64,000 bases of DNA from Clostridium rhizosphaerae (GTDB taxonomy: Bacteria > Bacillota > Clostridia > Clostridiales > Clostridiaceae). Position numbers and translations under genes: made by a program. Positions 54,550-63,234 of this stretch are shown here, in pieces (the stretch's first letter is position 1; each line of letters starts with the position of its first letter). Below the pieces are notes generated by a model. It worked only from the letters and a program-made list of their open reading frames with translations. It was not told the DNA's origin and did no database searches. The stretch lies in the NCBI RefSeq assembly GCF_016765585.1, contig NZ_JAESWC010000008.1, positions 124,001-188,000 on the forward strand, read 5' to 3'.

Positions 54550-55999
54550 AATCCCCTCTGACCTCTTCAACTTTTTTTAATGATATTATAATGCTTGTTC
54601 CTTCATTGTCGTGGCTGACAGCCCATATCCTTCCGTTGTGGCCTTCAACAATCTGCTTTGCTATAGCGAGGCCTAATCCGCTTCCCTTTGCTCCGCTTCT
54701 TGCAGCATCGGCTCTGTAAAACTTATCAAAAATCTTGTTTACATCTTCACTTTTAATTCCCATACCATTATCTCTAATTTCAATGATAATACTTGAATTT
54801 GTTTCTCTTAATTCTAAGCTTATTTCCCCCTGCTCTTTCCCCATATATTTTCGAGAATTGTCAATAATATTAATTATAACTCTTCTCATCCTGTCTCTAT
54901 CAATCGTGACAAATTTAGAATGCTCTAAATCGTTTTTAAGAGTTATTTTTATACTATTCTTTTCTAATTCAGGCTCCATTTCACTTACACAGTAATTGAA
55001 ATACTCAATTATATCTGTCTTTTCAAAATTAAAGGGGATCTGATTTAAATCAAGCTTTGAATAAAGTAGTAAATCATCAATCATAATGTCTACCTGCTCA
55101 GCCTTTGAGTAGATTGTTTTTAAATACCTTTCCATCTTTTCAGGAGTAGCAGCGACACCATCTAATATACCTTCAACATATCCTTTTATAGAAGTTATCG
55201 GAGTTTTCAAATCATGAGAAATACTTGATATAAGCATTTTCCTATTATCATCGTACTTAAGCTTCATTGCTATAGAGTCCTTAAGCTGTATTCTCATAAC
55301 CTCAAAATCATGACAAAGATCTTTTATCTCCTCATCTCCTTCCTCTGTAATTTCACAGTTTAAATTACCGCTGCTTATTTCAGAGGCTGCATTCTTTAGA
55401 GAGGTTATAGGATTTAAAAATCTTTTTGAAAGCCCATAGGTCATAATAATATTAACTGCTATAAAGGATATTATATATGTCAATATAATAACTAGAATAA
55501 ACTCCTGGAATAAGTTTTCATTATGTCCTATAGGAGCAAGCAGCATTATTTTGCTTTCTGAGGAATCTTTTAATGCTAAACGTGCAGTTTCAAACATATA
55601 AGAGGTAGAATTGATTTCTACAACTTTTTCAATGTGCTGATCCTCTGATTTTTCAAAAGCCTTTTCAGCATCGATTTTACTTATATCGCTAATTGAAGAC
55701 ATGATATTGTTATTTGCAGATATTATGTAATCTCCTTTAAGGCTTGAAAGCTTTTTAGATAATATACTTTTTAGTTCTCCTTCACTTAAAGCACCTAAAT
55801 TTTGTTCAGATATACTATTAGCTGTACTAAAAAGTTCTGTTTTTACTTCTGCAATTTTTTTAATGTTATTATATCCGATTTCTTTATTTAAAAACTTCGA
55901 AGAAATAAATAAGAAAGCAATGGCAACTACTAATGTAACAATAAATGGAATTATTACTATTAATGTATTGGATATTACTAATCTTTTCTTTATATTCAT
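54527..55999 (-). CDS. Membrane sensor histidine kinase
   Basis: 490 residues. Helix 1 at about 8-32; extracytoplasmic domain 33-165; helix 2 at 168-192; HAMP 193-245; HisKA with the phospho-acceptor His in SSISHDLKTPITSI (about 261); ATPase domain with IIDNSRKYM (N box), DNGMGI (G1) and GSGLGLAIAK (G2). It lies 9 bp behind the ABC permease gene and overlaps the regulator gene, so it probably senses a state of the ABC transporter or the envelope. Confidence 0.93.
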   Translation of the reverse strand: MNIKKRLVISNTLIVIIPFIVTLVVAIAFLFISSKFLNKEIGYNNIKKIAEVKTELFSTANSISEQNLGALSEGELKSILSKKLSSLKGDYIISANNNIMSSISDISKIDAEKAFEKSEDQHIEKVVEINSTSYMFETARLALKDSSESKIMLLAPIGHNENLFQEFILVIILTYIISFIAVNIIMTYGLSKRFLNPITSLKNAASEISSGNLNCEITEEGDEEIKDLCHDFEVMRIQLKDSIAMKLKYDDNRKMLISSISHDLKTPITSIKGYVEGILDGVAATPEKMERYLKTIYSKAEQVDIMIDDLLLYSKLDLNQIPFNFEKTDIIEYFNYCVSEMEPELEKNSIKITLKNDLEHSKFVTIDRDRMRRVIINIIDNSRKYMGKEQGEISLELRETNSSIIIEIRDNGMGIKSEDVNKIFDKFYRADAARSGAKGSGLGLAIAKQIVEGHNGRIWAVSHDNEGTSIIISLKKVEEVRGDYEENIDS

Positions 56000-56008
56000 T
56001 TATCCACC

Positions 56009-56761
56009 CTAAAAATCTTTTTTATCAAATAGGTAATAACCTAAGGTAAATAATATTATACCATAGCTTACAAGCATCATAAACTTGAGCAAAATTTTAA
56101 ATACCGGAAATGGAGTTATAATCCATAAGTTATACCAGTCAAATATTGAGGTAAAAAATATGCCTGAGTATCTTGAAAAAACTATTTCAAGCACTTTAAA
56201 AACCAAGAAAATTAGTACAGAAATAAAAAAAACACTAACTCCGCTTTTTAAAATGTTGCTTATAATTGCAATAACCATAGCAAGGATAAGCATTGGTAAA
56301 GCAGTTACAAGGTAGGACAATACAATATTTATAATTGCTTTTAAGGTAAAGGAATTAGAATTAAATAAAACACCCGCAAAAATTGAAATAAGCATAACTA
56401 AAATAAGATTAAATAAAATAAAAATAAATATTGCTGTAAGCTTTGCAGTAAAATACTTGAATCGGGTTACCGGTCTTGCAAGGGATATTTTCATTGTATT
56501 CTGAGAAAATTCTCCTGAAAAACTATCAATAGTAACAAGTGCAGTAAACAAAGGCAAAATAGTATTAACCAGTATCGACAATACCAATATAGGAAACTCC
56601 ATGCTTGAAGCTCCTCTAAGTCCAAATCTGCTTCTTAATGCCATAACAGCACCTTGACCTGCTATAATGAAAATAAAAGATATTATAATTGCCAGCAAAA
56701 ACTTTTTCTTTTTGCATAATTTTTCAATTTCATTAATTAAAGCTACTTTAAAACCTGCCAT
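56009..56761 (-). CDS. ABC-2 type transporter permease
   Basis: 250 residues from ATG 56759-56761, which overlaps the ATPase gene by 14 bp and has AGGTTGAG upstream. Six hydrophobic helices (FLLAIIISFIFIIAGQGAVM; LVLSILVNTILPLFTALVTI and others) and the typical FSGEFSQNTMKISLARPVTR block after helix 2 mark an ABC-2 permease. The substrate is unknown; lantibiotic or antimicrobial peptide export is common for such sets. Confidence 0.87.
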   Translation of the reverse strand: MAGFKVALINEIEKLCKKKKFLLAIIISFIFIIAGQGAVMALRSRFGLRGASSMEFPILVLSILVNTILPLFTALVTIDSFSGEFSQNTMKISLARPVTRFKYFTAKLTAIFIFILFNLILVMLISIFAGVLFNSNSFTLKAIINIVLSYLVTALPMLILAMVIAIISNILKSGVSVFFISVLIFLVFKVLEIVFSRYSGIFFTSIFDWYNLWIITPFPVFKILLKFMMLVSYGIILFTLGYYLFDKKDF

Positions 56762-57473
56762 TTCTCTCAACCTCACTAACAAAATAGTTTTCAAGCGTTG
56801 CATAATTCTTTAATATGTTCTTAGTGCTGTCTACATTAATCATTCTTCCATTATAAAGAACTCCAATGCTGGTGCAGGTAAGCTCCACATCATGGATAAG
56901 ATGGCTTGATATAAAAAAGGTTGTCCTCTCTTTTTCAGCTAAATTTTTAATAATATTTCTCATAGAAATCATTCCTTCAACGTCTAGTCCATTTAAAGGT
57001 TCATCCAAAACAACTACCTCTGGTCTTCCTAAAATTGCTGCTGAAATTCCAAGACGCTGTTTCATTCCAAGTGAAAATTTTCTCGGCTTTTCATTTTTAT
57101 ATTTTAAAATTCCTGTTAGTTCTAAAACTTCATCAATTCTATTATCATCAACATCCTTATAATACCTTGAAAACTGCTTTAAATTTTCATAAGCTGTTAG
57201 GTAAGGATAGGCTTCTGCTGTCTCTACTATACAACCTACCTTTTCCATTGCTTTTTCAAAATCCTCAAATATGCTGAAGCCATTTATTTTCACATCTCCG
57301 CTGTCCGGTTTAACAAGTCCTGTCATGACTTTCATTGCTGTAGTTTTTCCTGCTCCATTAGGTCCTAAAAAGCCAAAAATATCACCCTTATGTATATCTA
57401 AATTTATATCCTTAATTCCTCTGCCATTTTTATATACTTTAGTTAGGTTTTTTATCTCAATAACCTTGTCCAT
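56748..57473 (-). CDS. ABC transporter ATPase (ABC-2 type exporter)
   Basis: 241 residues: Walker A GPNGAGKTT near 37-45, signature FSLGMKQRLGISAAI, Walker B VVVLDEPLNGLDVEG, and the H-loop SSHL. Similar to ATPases of bacitracin/lantibiotic-immunity and polyketide exporters. It leads the operon ATPase-permease-kinase-regulator. AGGAGA precedes the ATG. Confidence 0.92.
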   Translation of the reverse strand: MDKVIEIKNLTKVYKNGRGIKDINLDIHKGDIFGFLGPNGAGKTTAMKVMTGLVKPDSGDVKINGFSIFEDFEKAMEKVGCIVETAEAYPYLTAYENLKQFSRYYKDVDDNRIDEVLELTGILKYKNEKPRKFSLGMKQRLGISAAILGRPEVVVLDEPLNGLDVEGMISMRNIIKNLAEKERTTFFISSHLIHDVELTCTSIGVLYNGRMINVDSTKNILKNYATLENYFVSEVERNGRF

Positions 57474-57513
57474 TGTAATCTCCTCTTATAAATGAAAGTT
57501 GATTTTTCAAGGG

Positions 57514-57534
57514 GGGCAGCCTTATCAGCCGCCC
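57514..57534. promoter_or_regulatory. GC-rich hairpin in the leader of the ABC operon
   Basis: GGGCAGC (57514-57520) pairs with GCCGCCC (57528-57534) with one G-T pair, about 40 bases before the ATPase start. No T run follows on the minus strand. It might be a weak terminator for the upstream exported-protein gene or a leader structure. Confidence 0.45.
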
Positions 57535-57557
57535 TAATTTTTAACAGGTGTTATCAA

Positions 57558-58841
57558 CTAATCAATTACTTTATCAAATTCTCCATCAAATATGGCGTTT
57601 CCATCAGCAGAAACTCCACTACGAGCATTATCAAAGTCAAAGTATAGTCTTGGGAACCCATAGTTCATTCCAATGTTTCCCTTTATGTTTTTGCCTTCTG
57701 AATTTGTATAAGTAAAGTTTGCATTATAAATGTTTTTATCAAACACAGCATTAAATTTAAAGCTCTTAGCCTTAGCAGCGTAATCTTCATACCCTTTTAA
57801 GTATTCTTCGCTGTATGATCCTGAAATATTCTTCTCAGTAATTTTATCAATACTTACAACTCTTTCACCGATTTTTTTAAATTTACCGTCTTTTTTAATA
57901 AATATATTATTTTTGTAGGTACCTATATAAAGTTCAGGATTGGATATTTTAGTATTGTCTTCAATGACTGTCTTTTCAACCTTCTTACCATTAAGGTCAG
58001 GCTTGTTGATAACAGTCTTATTTACATCATAAGCCTTAGCTAAAACTTCAAAGGTCAGGCTGTGTTCTTTTCCTGCATCATCCTTGCCATAAAGAACTCC
58101 TGTGCCAAGAATGTTTTGAACCAGACCATTTTTATCTACAGTCATCTTTCCCTTAAGATCTTTTACAAATATATCCTGAGTAATTTTAGGCATTAAACTT
58201 TTATTATCTTGGTTATTTGGGTTATTTTGATTATTTGAATAAAAACCAAATTGGCGTTTTAATTGATAAGAAACTATAGCATTTGCAAGCGTAGGAATTT
58301 GAGCTTCATTTAAAGAACCTGAAAACTCTTTACTTCCATCAGAATTGTCTGAAGCCACAACAGAGTCCTTAAGGTTGCCGATAAAAGCATCTGCTATTTT
58401 TTCAAGATCTCCTGCTTCCTTTTGTTTAAAAGGATTGTTTATCCAGAACTTATCATCATTTATCTTTTGTTCTGTTACATGATAAATGCCATCTTTATTG
58501 TTATAGCTGATATAGCCAGCTTTATCTCTGTAGTAGAAGCCCTCATTTTTCTCCTTGCCTTCCACAGTGGTTGTAGTATTCTCGCAGGAAAGCTTTTTTA
58601 AATCATATTTGTTAACAGAGTTTTGCGAGCTTATAACAGTTCCATTGTCCTTTAAAGCAAAAGAAACATCTACAGTATAGCTTGAAAGTTTGCTTGTATA
58701 ATTGTCAGCAGAATATTTCATTGCCTCCTTAGCCTGATCATAACCACTTTTTGAAACTACTTCAGCAAATGCTGTAGTTGTAAACATTAAAGTTCCAACA
58801 GCAAGACTTACTATCATGGCAGTCTTTTTTTTCATTTTCAA
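57558..58841 (-). CDS. Exported protein of unknown function
   Basis: 427 residues. Signal peptide about 1-27 (MIVSLAVGTLMFTTTAFAEV, cleavage after Ala-Phe-Ala). The mature part is beta-rich and polar with a Asn/Gln-rich stretch near 200-215 (NNQNNPNNQDNKS). No anchoring motif or known domain. The start is given as a TTG with AAGGGG ten bases upstream; the ATG at 58835 is an alternative. It lies 84 bp before the ABC ATPase gene on the same strand and may be the extracellular part of that sensory module. Confidence 0.75.
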   Translation of the reverse strand: MKMKKKTAMIVSLAVGTLMFTTTAFAEVVSKSGYDQAKEAMKYSADNYTSKLSSYTVDVSFALKDNGTVISSQNSVNKYDLKKLSCENTTTTVEGKEKNEGFYYRDKAGYISYNNKDGIYHVTEQKINDDKFWINNPFKQKEAGDLEKIADAFIGNLKDSVVASDNSDGSKEFSGSLNEAQIPTLANAIVSYQLKRQFGFYSNNQNNPNNQDNKSLMPKITQDIFVKDLKGKMTVDKNGLVQNILGTGVLYGKDDAGKEHSLTFEVLAKAYDVNKTVINKPDLNGKKVEKTVIEDNTKISNPELYIGTYKNNIFIKKDGKFKKIGERVVSIDKITEKNISGSYSEEYLKGYEDYAAKAKSFKFNAVFDKNIYNANFTYTNSEGKNIKGNIGMNYGFPRLYFDFDNARSGVSADGNAIFDGEFDKVID

Positions 58842-59029
58842 TTCATAACATCCCCTTACTTAAGCTAATTCCAGGAAAGCTTTCCATGTTTCTATTTTAA
58901 AGTCAATATCTCTACTTTACATAAACTAATTATAAACAAATTATAAACTTTGGGGAATATACGAAAGTTACCAAATAGAATAGCCGCAGGCTTTAAAAAA
59001 ATTCAGCAAACTTAAAATATTTTTATCTT

Positions 59030-59535
59030 GCTCAGAAGAGAGGCTCTAAGCTTTTCAATATCACTTCGCCAAGAACATGTGTAAAGTTATCAATCAAATT
59101 GAAATATTATTTTCTACACCTGCTCTCGGTCTTTACAACCAGCCTATATATCCTATACGCAATTATAAGTATCTTTCTATACGACTTACTAAATGATTGT
59201 TTTTATGATTAAAACTTTTGGATTTGTTAAAAGCAAGTAATGGCCTTTTTATCATTCGTATATTTATATATAAACCTATAAAAATATTTACTTGAGCCAT
59301 GCTGGTTTGCAGTAAATTTGCTTTCTACAATATCAAATAACCTGTTTATATAAACACTATTATTAAACAGCACCAAACTCTTTAATGCTTAATCTAGTTA
59401 ATTGAAGCAAAAGTATTATAGACTTGCTTTAAAGTTTGTAGGGCAGTGTGGAAAATAATATATAAGATTAATTAAGTACTTTGCCCATGTTCTTGGTGAA
59501 ATGAAATCATAATACTTAGAGCCTCTCTTCTGAGC
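59030..59535. repeat. Fold-back element with about 120-bp inverted arms
   Basis: The left arm, 59030-59150, and the right arm, 59416-59535, are inverted copies. The outer 21 bases are identical (59030-59050 and 59515-59535), and blocks such as AAGAACATG and ATATTATTTTC with similar spacing continue inward. Between the arms are 265 bp including the 59227-59277 repeat. No coding frame and no obvious target duplication. It has the build of a MITE or fold-back transposon. Confidence 0.75.
59227..59277. repeat. 51-bp repeat, second copy of 26560-26610
   Basis: 44 of 51 positions agree with 26560-26610 by eye. Here no insertion sequence follows. Confidence 0.65.
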
Positions 59536-59615
59536 TAACAAAATGTAAAATACGATATCCACATTTATTATAGAAGCTTCGCTTTATAATCAGAAAAAGT
59601 TAAAGCGAATTCCTA

Positions 59616-59725
59616 GAGACTCTTAGTTTTATGGCTTCACGAACCTTAGAACATCCGCAAAGTAATCACTAATCTTAGATATTATTTTCCACGCAAAATC
59701 CTGCGGACTTTAAAGCAAGCCTGCG
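59616..59725. repeat. Third, single copy of the fold-back arm
   Basis: In the same orientation as the left arm. Shared blocks, compared with the reversed right arm: AGAACAT then GCAAAGTA, TAATCTTA then ATATTATTTTCCAC, and ACTTTAAAGCAAG. It is more diverged, with small gaps. Confidence 0.6.
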
Positions 59726-59766
59726 TCAATTTTATTTCATAATCTACTTATTATCCAAACAGTTCT

Positions 59767-60159
59767 TTAGGACCTTCCTTTAAATTCATTTCCGCATTTC
59801 TTGCAGGTAATTACAACCTTACCCTTTTTTCTAGGCACTCTAAGCTTTTGAGAACAATTTGGGCACTTAAAAATTTTATATTTTCGTCTTTCCTCAATAG
59901 AAATATTGGATATATTAAATTTTCTTTTGATTATCAATATAATATTTTCATACTTGGCCAGCTCTTGATATCTTTTATATTTGTTTTTCGAACAAATTCT
60001 AAAAATTCCGTAAGCAACAAAAACAAGGCTTATACCTAATGTATACCTTGTTAAGGAAAGTACTGCCCCCAAAATTACAACATCTCGTGAAAGCCTGTCA
60101 AATCCATAGCAATCCTTAAAATAATATAAAAACTTGTTTAGATAATTATTAAACTTCAA
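59767..60159 (-). CDS. Zinc-ribbon membrane protein
   Basis: 130 residues from a TTG with GGGAGGAG six bases upstream. The first 45 residues are amphipathic (KFNNYLNKFLYYF). A membrane helix follows at about 36-54 (TRYTLGISLVFVAYGIF). The C-terminus is a zinc ribbon with CPNCSQKLRVPRKKGKVVIT then CKKCG (two C-x2-C pairs, about 25 residues apart). A small clostridial family of this build exists; its function is unknown. Confidence 0.8.
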   Translation of the reverse strand: MKFNNYLNKFLYYFKDCYGFDRLSRDVVILGAVLSLTRYTLGISLVFVAYGIFRICSKNKYKRYQELAKYENIILIIKRKFNISNISIEERRKYKIFKCPNCSQKLRVPRKKGKVVITCKKCGNEFKGRS

Positions 60160-60433
60160 TGAAACTCCTCCCAATAATATATTCCTACCGTAAATATATA
60201 AATATGTAAATATATATTTATACGGTATCACAGCTATCTTGCTGATACAACAAAAATTCTGTTAACATTTCATTACGAAATTTAATACTCTTCTTCTTCG
60301 TATCGGCCTGCCTCTGTGGGACAATTTGACCAATCTAATAAACACGGAAATAATCTTAAACAATAAAACTCCTCTCAGTATATTTTGAGCTTTTCTTCTT
60401 TCCTACGTATTAAAATGATTCATCTTAAAATCA

Positions 60434-60462
60434 TTGACAAAATTCATGCTTTAGAATATAAT
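60434..60462 (+). promoter_or_regulatory. Consensus sigma-A promoter of leuS
   Basis: TTGACA at 60434-60439 and TATAAT at 60457-60462 with a 17-base spacer, both perfect consensus. The expected start near 60469 is just ahead of the T-box. Confidence 0.92.
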
Positions 60463-60483
60463 GTTATAAAATATTAAGCTTTG

Positions 60484-60717
60484 AACAGGAATAGTAATAT
60501 TGCAATCAATTTAAGAGAGCTGTTGTCTGGTGCAAAACAGTATTTGATGAAATATGAACTCGTCTGGGAGCATACCTGCAGAAAAGCAGGTACGGTAAAT
60601 CCGTTATCTTTTTAAGCTGAGATTTATGATATATTTTTTCCTTTTCATAAATCTAATTAGAGTGGTACCGCGGAATTTTAATCTTTCGTCTCTTTTATGA
60701 GATTGAAGGATTTTTTT
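60484..60717 (+). promoter_or_regulatory. T-box leader (tRNA-Leu) of leuS
   Basis: Stem I includes AGAGAGC and GAACTCGTCTGGG, giving the specifier codon CTC (Leu) at 60559-60561. The T-box AGAGTGGTACCGCGG is at about 60659-60673; UGGT fits the A73-CCA end of tRNA-Leu. A terminator (ATCTTTCGTCTC with GAGATTGAAGGAT, 60681-60713) leads into a T run. Uncharged tRNA-Leu should allow read-through into leuS. Confidence 0.95.
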
Positions 60718-60737
60718 ATTTGAAGGAGGTTTTTTAA

Positions 60738-63173
60738 ATGGCTAACTATGGTACAGACGTTGATAAGAAATGGCAGCAAAAATGGGAAGAAACAAATCTT
60801 TATAAATTTGATAAAGATAAATTAGATAAAAAGCTATATGTACTTGAAATGTTTTCTTACCCATCCGGAAGCACACTTCATGCCGGTCACTGGTTTAACT
60901 ATGGTCCGGTAGATTCCTGGGCTAGAATGAAAAGAATGCAGGGTTATAATGTTTTTCAGCCAATGGGCTTTGATGCTTTTGGTCTTCCTGCTGAAAACTA
61001 CGCGATTAAAACAGGAATACATCCAAAGGATTCTACACTTAAGAATATTGAAACTATGGAAAAGCAGTTAAAATCCATGGGTGCAATGTTTAACTGGGAT
61101 AATGAAGTTGTAACCTGCGACCCTGAATATTATAGATGGACACAATGGGTATTTTTAAAACTATATGAAAAAGGCTTGGCTTACAGAAAGAAAGCTCCTG
61201 TAAATTGGTGCCCTAGCTGCAATACTGTTCTTGCAAATGAGCAGGTAGTTGACGGACACTGTGAGCGCTGCGAAACTGAAGTTACAAAGAAGGACTTAAC
61301 TCAATGGTTCTTAAAAATAACTGATTATGCAGATGAACTTCTTGAAAAGCTTGATGATTTGGATTGGCCTGAAAAAACAAAGGCTATGCAAAGACACTGG
61401 ATTGGAAAATCTACTGGTGCTGAAGTAACCTTTAAGGTAACTGATTCAGATTTAAGCTTTAATGTATTCACAACAAGAGTTGATACTTTGTTTGGAGTTA
61501 CCTATGTTGTTTTAGCTCCAGAAAATGAGCTTGTTGATAAACTTACTTTAGCTGAAAGCAAGGCTGCTGTTGAAGAATATAAGGAAGCTGCCAAAAAGCA
61601 GACAGATATAGAAAGACAATCTATTACAAGAGAAAAAACCGGAGTGTTTACAGGCTCCTATGCCATAAATCCTATTAACGGAAGAAAGGTACCTATCTGG
61701 GTTGGAGACTATGTACTTGCAACATATGGTACCGGTGCAGTTATGGCTGTTCCAGCTCATGACGATAGAGACTTTGCTTTTGCATCAAAATATAAGCTTC
61801 CAATAGAAAGAGTTATAGCAAGTGATACAGAACTTCCTTATACTGAACATGGAAAGCTTGTAAACAGCGAAGAGTTTACCGGACTTACTACTGAAGAAGC
61901 AAAGGAAGCAATTGTTAAAAAGCTTGAAAGCGTAAAGCTTGGTTCAGCTAAAGTTAACTATAGATTAAGAGACTGGCTTGTATCAAGACAAAGATACTGG
62001 GGTGCTCCTATTCCTGTTGTTCACTGCGAGCACTGCGGAATAGTACCTATACCTACAAATCATCTTCCAGTAGAGCTTCCATATGCTGTAGAATTCTCAC
62101 CTGACGGCAAATCACCACTTGCTAAATCAGAAGAGTTCATGCATACAACTTGTCCAAGATGCGGTCATGAAGCTTTAAGAGATGCAGATACTCTTGACAC
62201 CTTTGTTGATTCATCCTGGTATTATTTAAGATATGCTGACAATAAAAACAGTGAGAAGGCTTTTGATCCAGAAATCATTAACAAAGTACTGCCTGTTGAC
62301 AAGTATGTAGGCGGTCCAGAACATGCCTGCATGCATTTATTATATGCAAGATTTATTACAAAAGCTCTTAGAGATATGGGCTACTTAAACTTTGATGAAC
62401 CTTTCCTTTCATTAACTCATCAAGGCTTAATACTTGGACCAGACGGACTTAAAATGAGTAAATCTAAGGGAAATACTATTACACCTGACGACTATATCAA
62501 AGACCATGGTGCTGATGTATTCAGAATGTATTTAATGTTTGGGTTTGGCTATACAGAAGGCGGAGCTTGGAGCGATGACGGGATAAAATCTATTGCCAGA
62601 TTTGTAGATAGAATCGAAAGAATGTTTGACGCTTCAAGACAGGTAATAAACTCAGGAAATACCAAAACTACTATAGATAAGGCTGAAAAAGAACTTAACT
62701 ACTGGAGACATTTTGCAATAAGAGGCGTAACTTCAGATACCGAAATTCTTCAGTTTAATACTGCTATAGCCAGAATGATGGAGCTTACAAATGCATTATC
62801 AAAATACTTAAATGAAGAAACTAAAAATGCCTCCTTCTTAAAGGAAGTTATTGTAGACTTCATAAAAATGCTTGCACCGTTTGCACCTCACTTTGCTGAA
62901 GAACAATGGGATCTTTTAGGTATGAACTACTCTGTATTTAACGAAGAATGGCCAAAATTTGATGCAGCTGCTCTAGTTAAAGACGAGGTTGAAATCGCTA
63001 TACAAATTAACGGAAAAATAAAAGCTAGAATAAATGTTCCTTCTGATTTAAATGAAGATGGAATAAAAGAAGCTTCATTAAACAATGAAGATGTTAAAAA
63101 GGCACTTGAAGACAAAGCTGTTGCTAAGATTATTGTAATTAAAGGAAAACTTGTGAATATAGTAGCGAAGTAA
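60738..63173 (+). CDS. leuS: Leucyl-tRNA synthetase
   Basis: 811 residues, class I synthetase. The HIGH-type motif LHAGH is at 47-51 and KMSKS at 572-576. The zinc-binding inserts [21 protein letters not shown] (shortened: CPSC and CERC) and the editing domain (about 220-410, with [15 protein letters not shown]) are intact, as is the C-terminal anticodon-binding domain. AAGGAGG sets the ATG. It charges tRNA-Leu and is controlled by the T-box upstream. Confidence 0.98.
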   Translation: MANYGTDVDKKWQQKWEETNLYKFDKDKLDKKLYVLEMFSYPSGSTLHAGHWFNYGPVDSWARMKRMQGYNVFQPMGFDAFGLPAENYAIKTGIHPKDSTLKNIETMEKQLKSMGAMFNWDNEVVTCDPEYYRWTQWVFLKLYEKGLAYRKKAPVNWCPSCNTVLANEQVVDGHCERCETEVTKKDLTQWFLKITDYADELLEKLDDLDWPEKTKAMQRHWIGKSTGAEVTFKVTDSDLSFNVFTTRVDTLFGVTYVVLAPENELVDKLTLAESKAAVEEYKEAAKKQTDIERQSITREKTGVFTGSYAINPINGRKVPIWVGDYVLATYGTGAVMAVPAHDDRDFAFASKYKLPIERVIASDTELPYTEHGKLVNSEEFTGLTTEEAKEAIVKKLESVKLGSAKVNYRLRDWLVSRQRYWGAPIPVVHCEHCGIVPIPTNHLPVELPYAVEFSPDGKSPLAKSEEFMHTTCPRCGHEALRDADTLDTFVDSSWYYLRYADNKNSEKAFDPEIINKVLPVDKYVGGPEHACMHLLYARFITKALRDMGYLNFDEPFLSLTHQGLILGPDGLKMSKSKGNTITPDDYIKDHGADVFRMYLMFGFGYTEGGAWSDDGIKSIARFVDRIERMFDASRQVINSGNTKTTIDKAEKELNYWRHFAIRGVTSDTEILQFNTAIARMMELTNALSKYLNEETKNASFLKEVIVDFIKMLAPFAPHFAEEQWDLLGMNYSVFNEEWPKFDAAALVKDEVEIAIQINGKIKARINVPSDLNEDGIKEASLNNEDVKKALEDKAVAKIIVIKGKLVNIVAK

Positions 63174-63185
63174 TTAAGAATTAAA

Positions 63186-63234
63186 AAATACAAATAGCTG
63201 GAGGGTTATACCCTTCCAGCTATTTGTATTTTTC
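63186..63234. terminator. Bidirectional terminator between leuS and the RelA-like gene
   Basis: A stem of about 20 pairs (AAATACAAATAGCTGGAGGG with its complement ending 63230, one bulged T), T runs on both sides. It covers the stop of the convergent gene. Confidence 0.88.

Larger units (their letters stand above)
58842..59766. other. 925-bp region without a convincing gene
   Basis: No ORF with a plausible start and ribosome binding site was found on either strand. The content is mostly repeats: a fold-back element at 59030-59535, a further single copy of its arm at 59616-59725, and a 51-bp repeat shared with 26560-26610. Stop codons are dense in all frames. It reads as a graveyard of small mobile elements, though an RNA gene cannot be excluded. 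Confidence 0.7.

Noticed and set aside
59030-59725. CRISPR array
   Set aside because: The repeats are long, imperfect, partly inverted and unevenly spaced, with no spacer pattern and no cas genes in the window.
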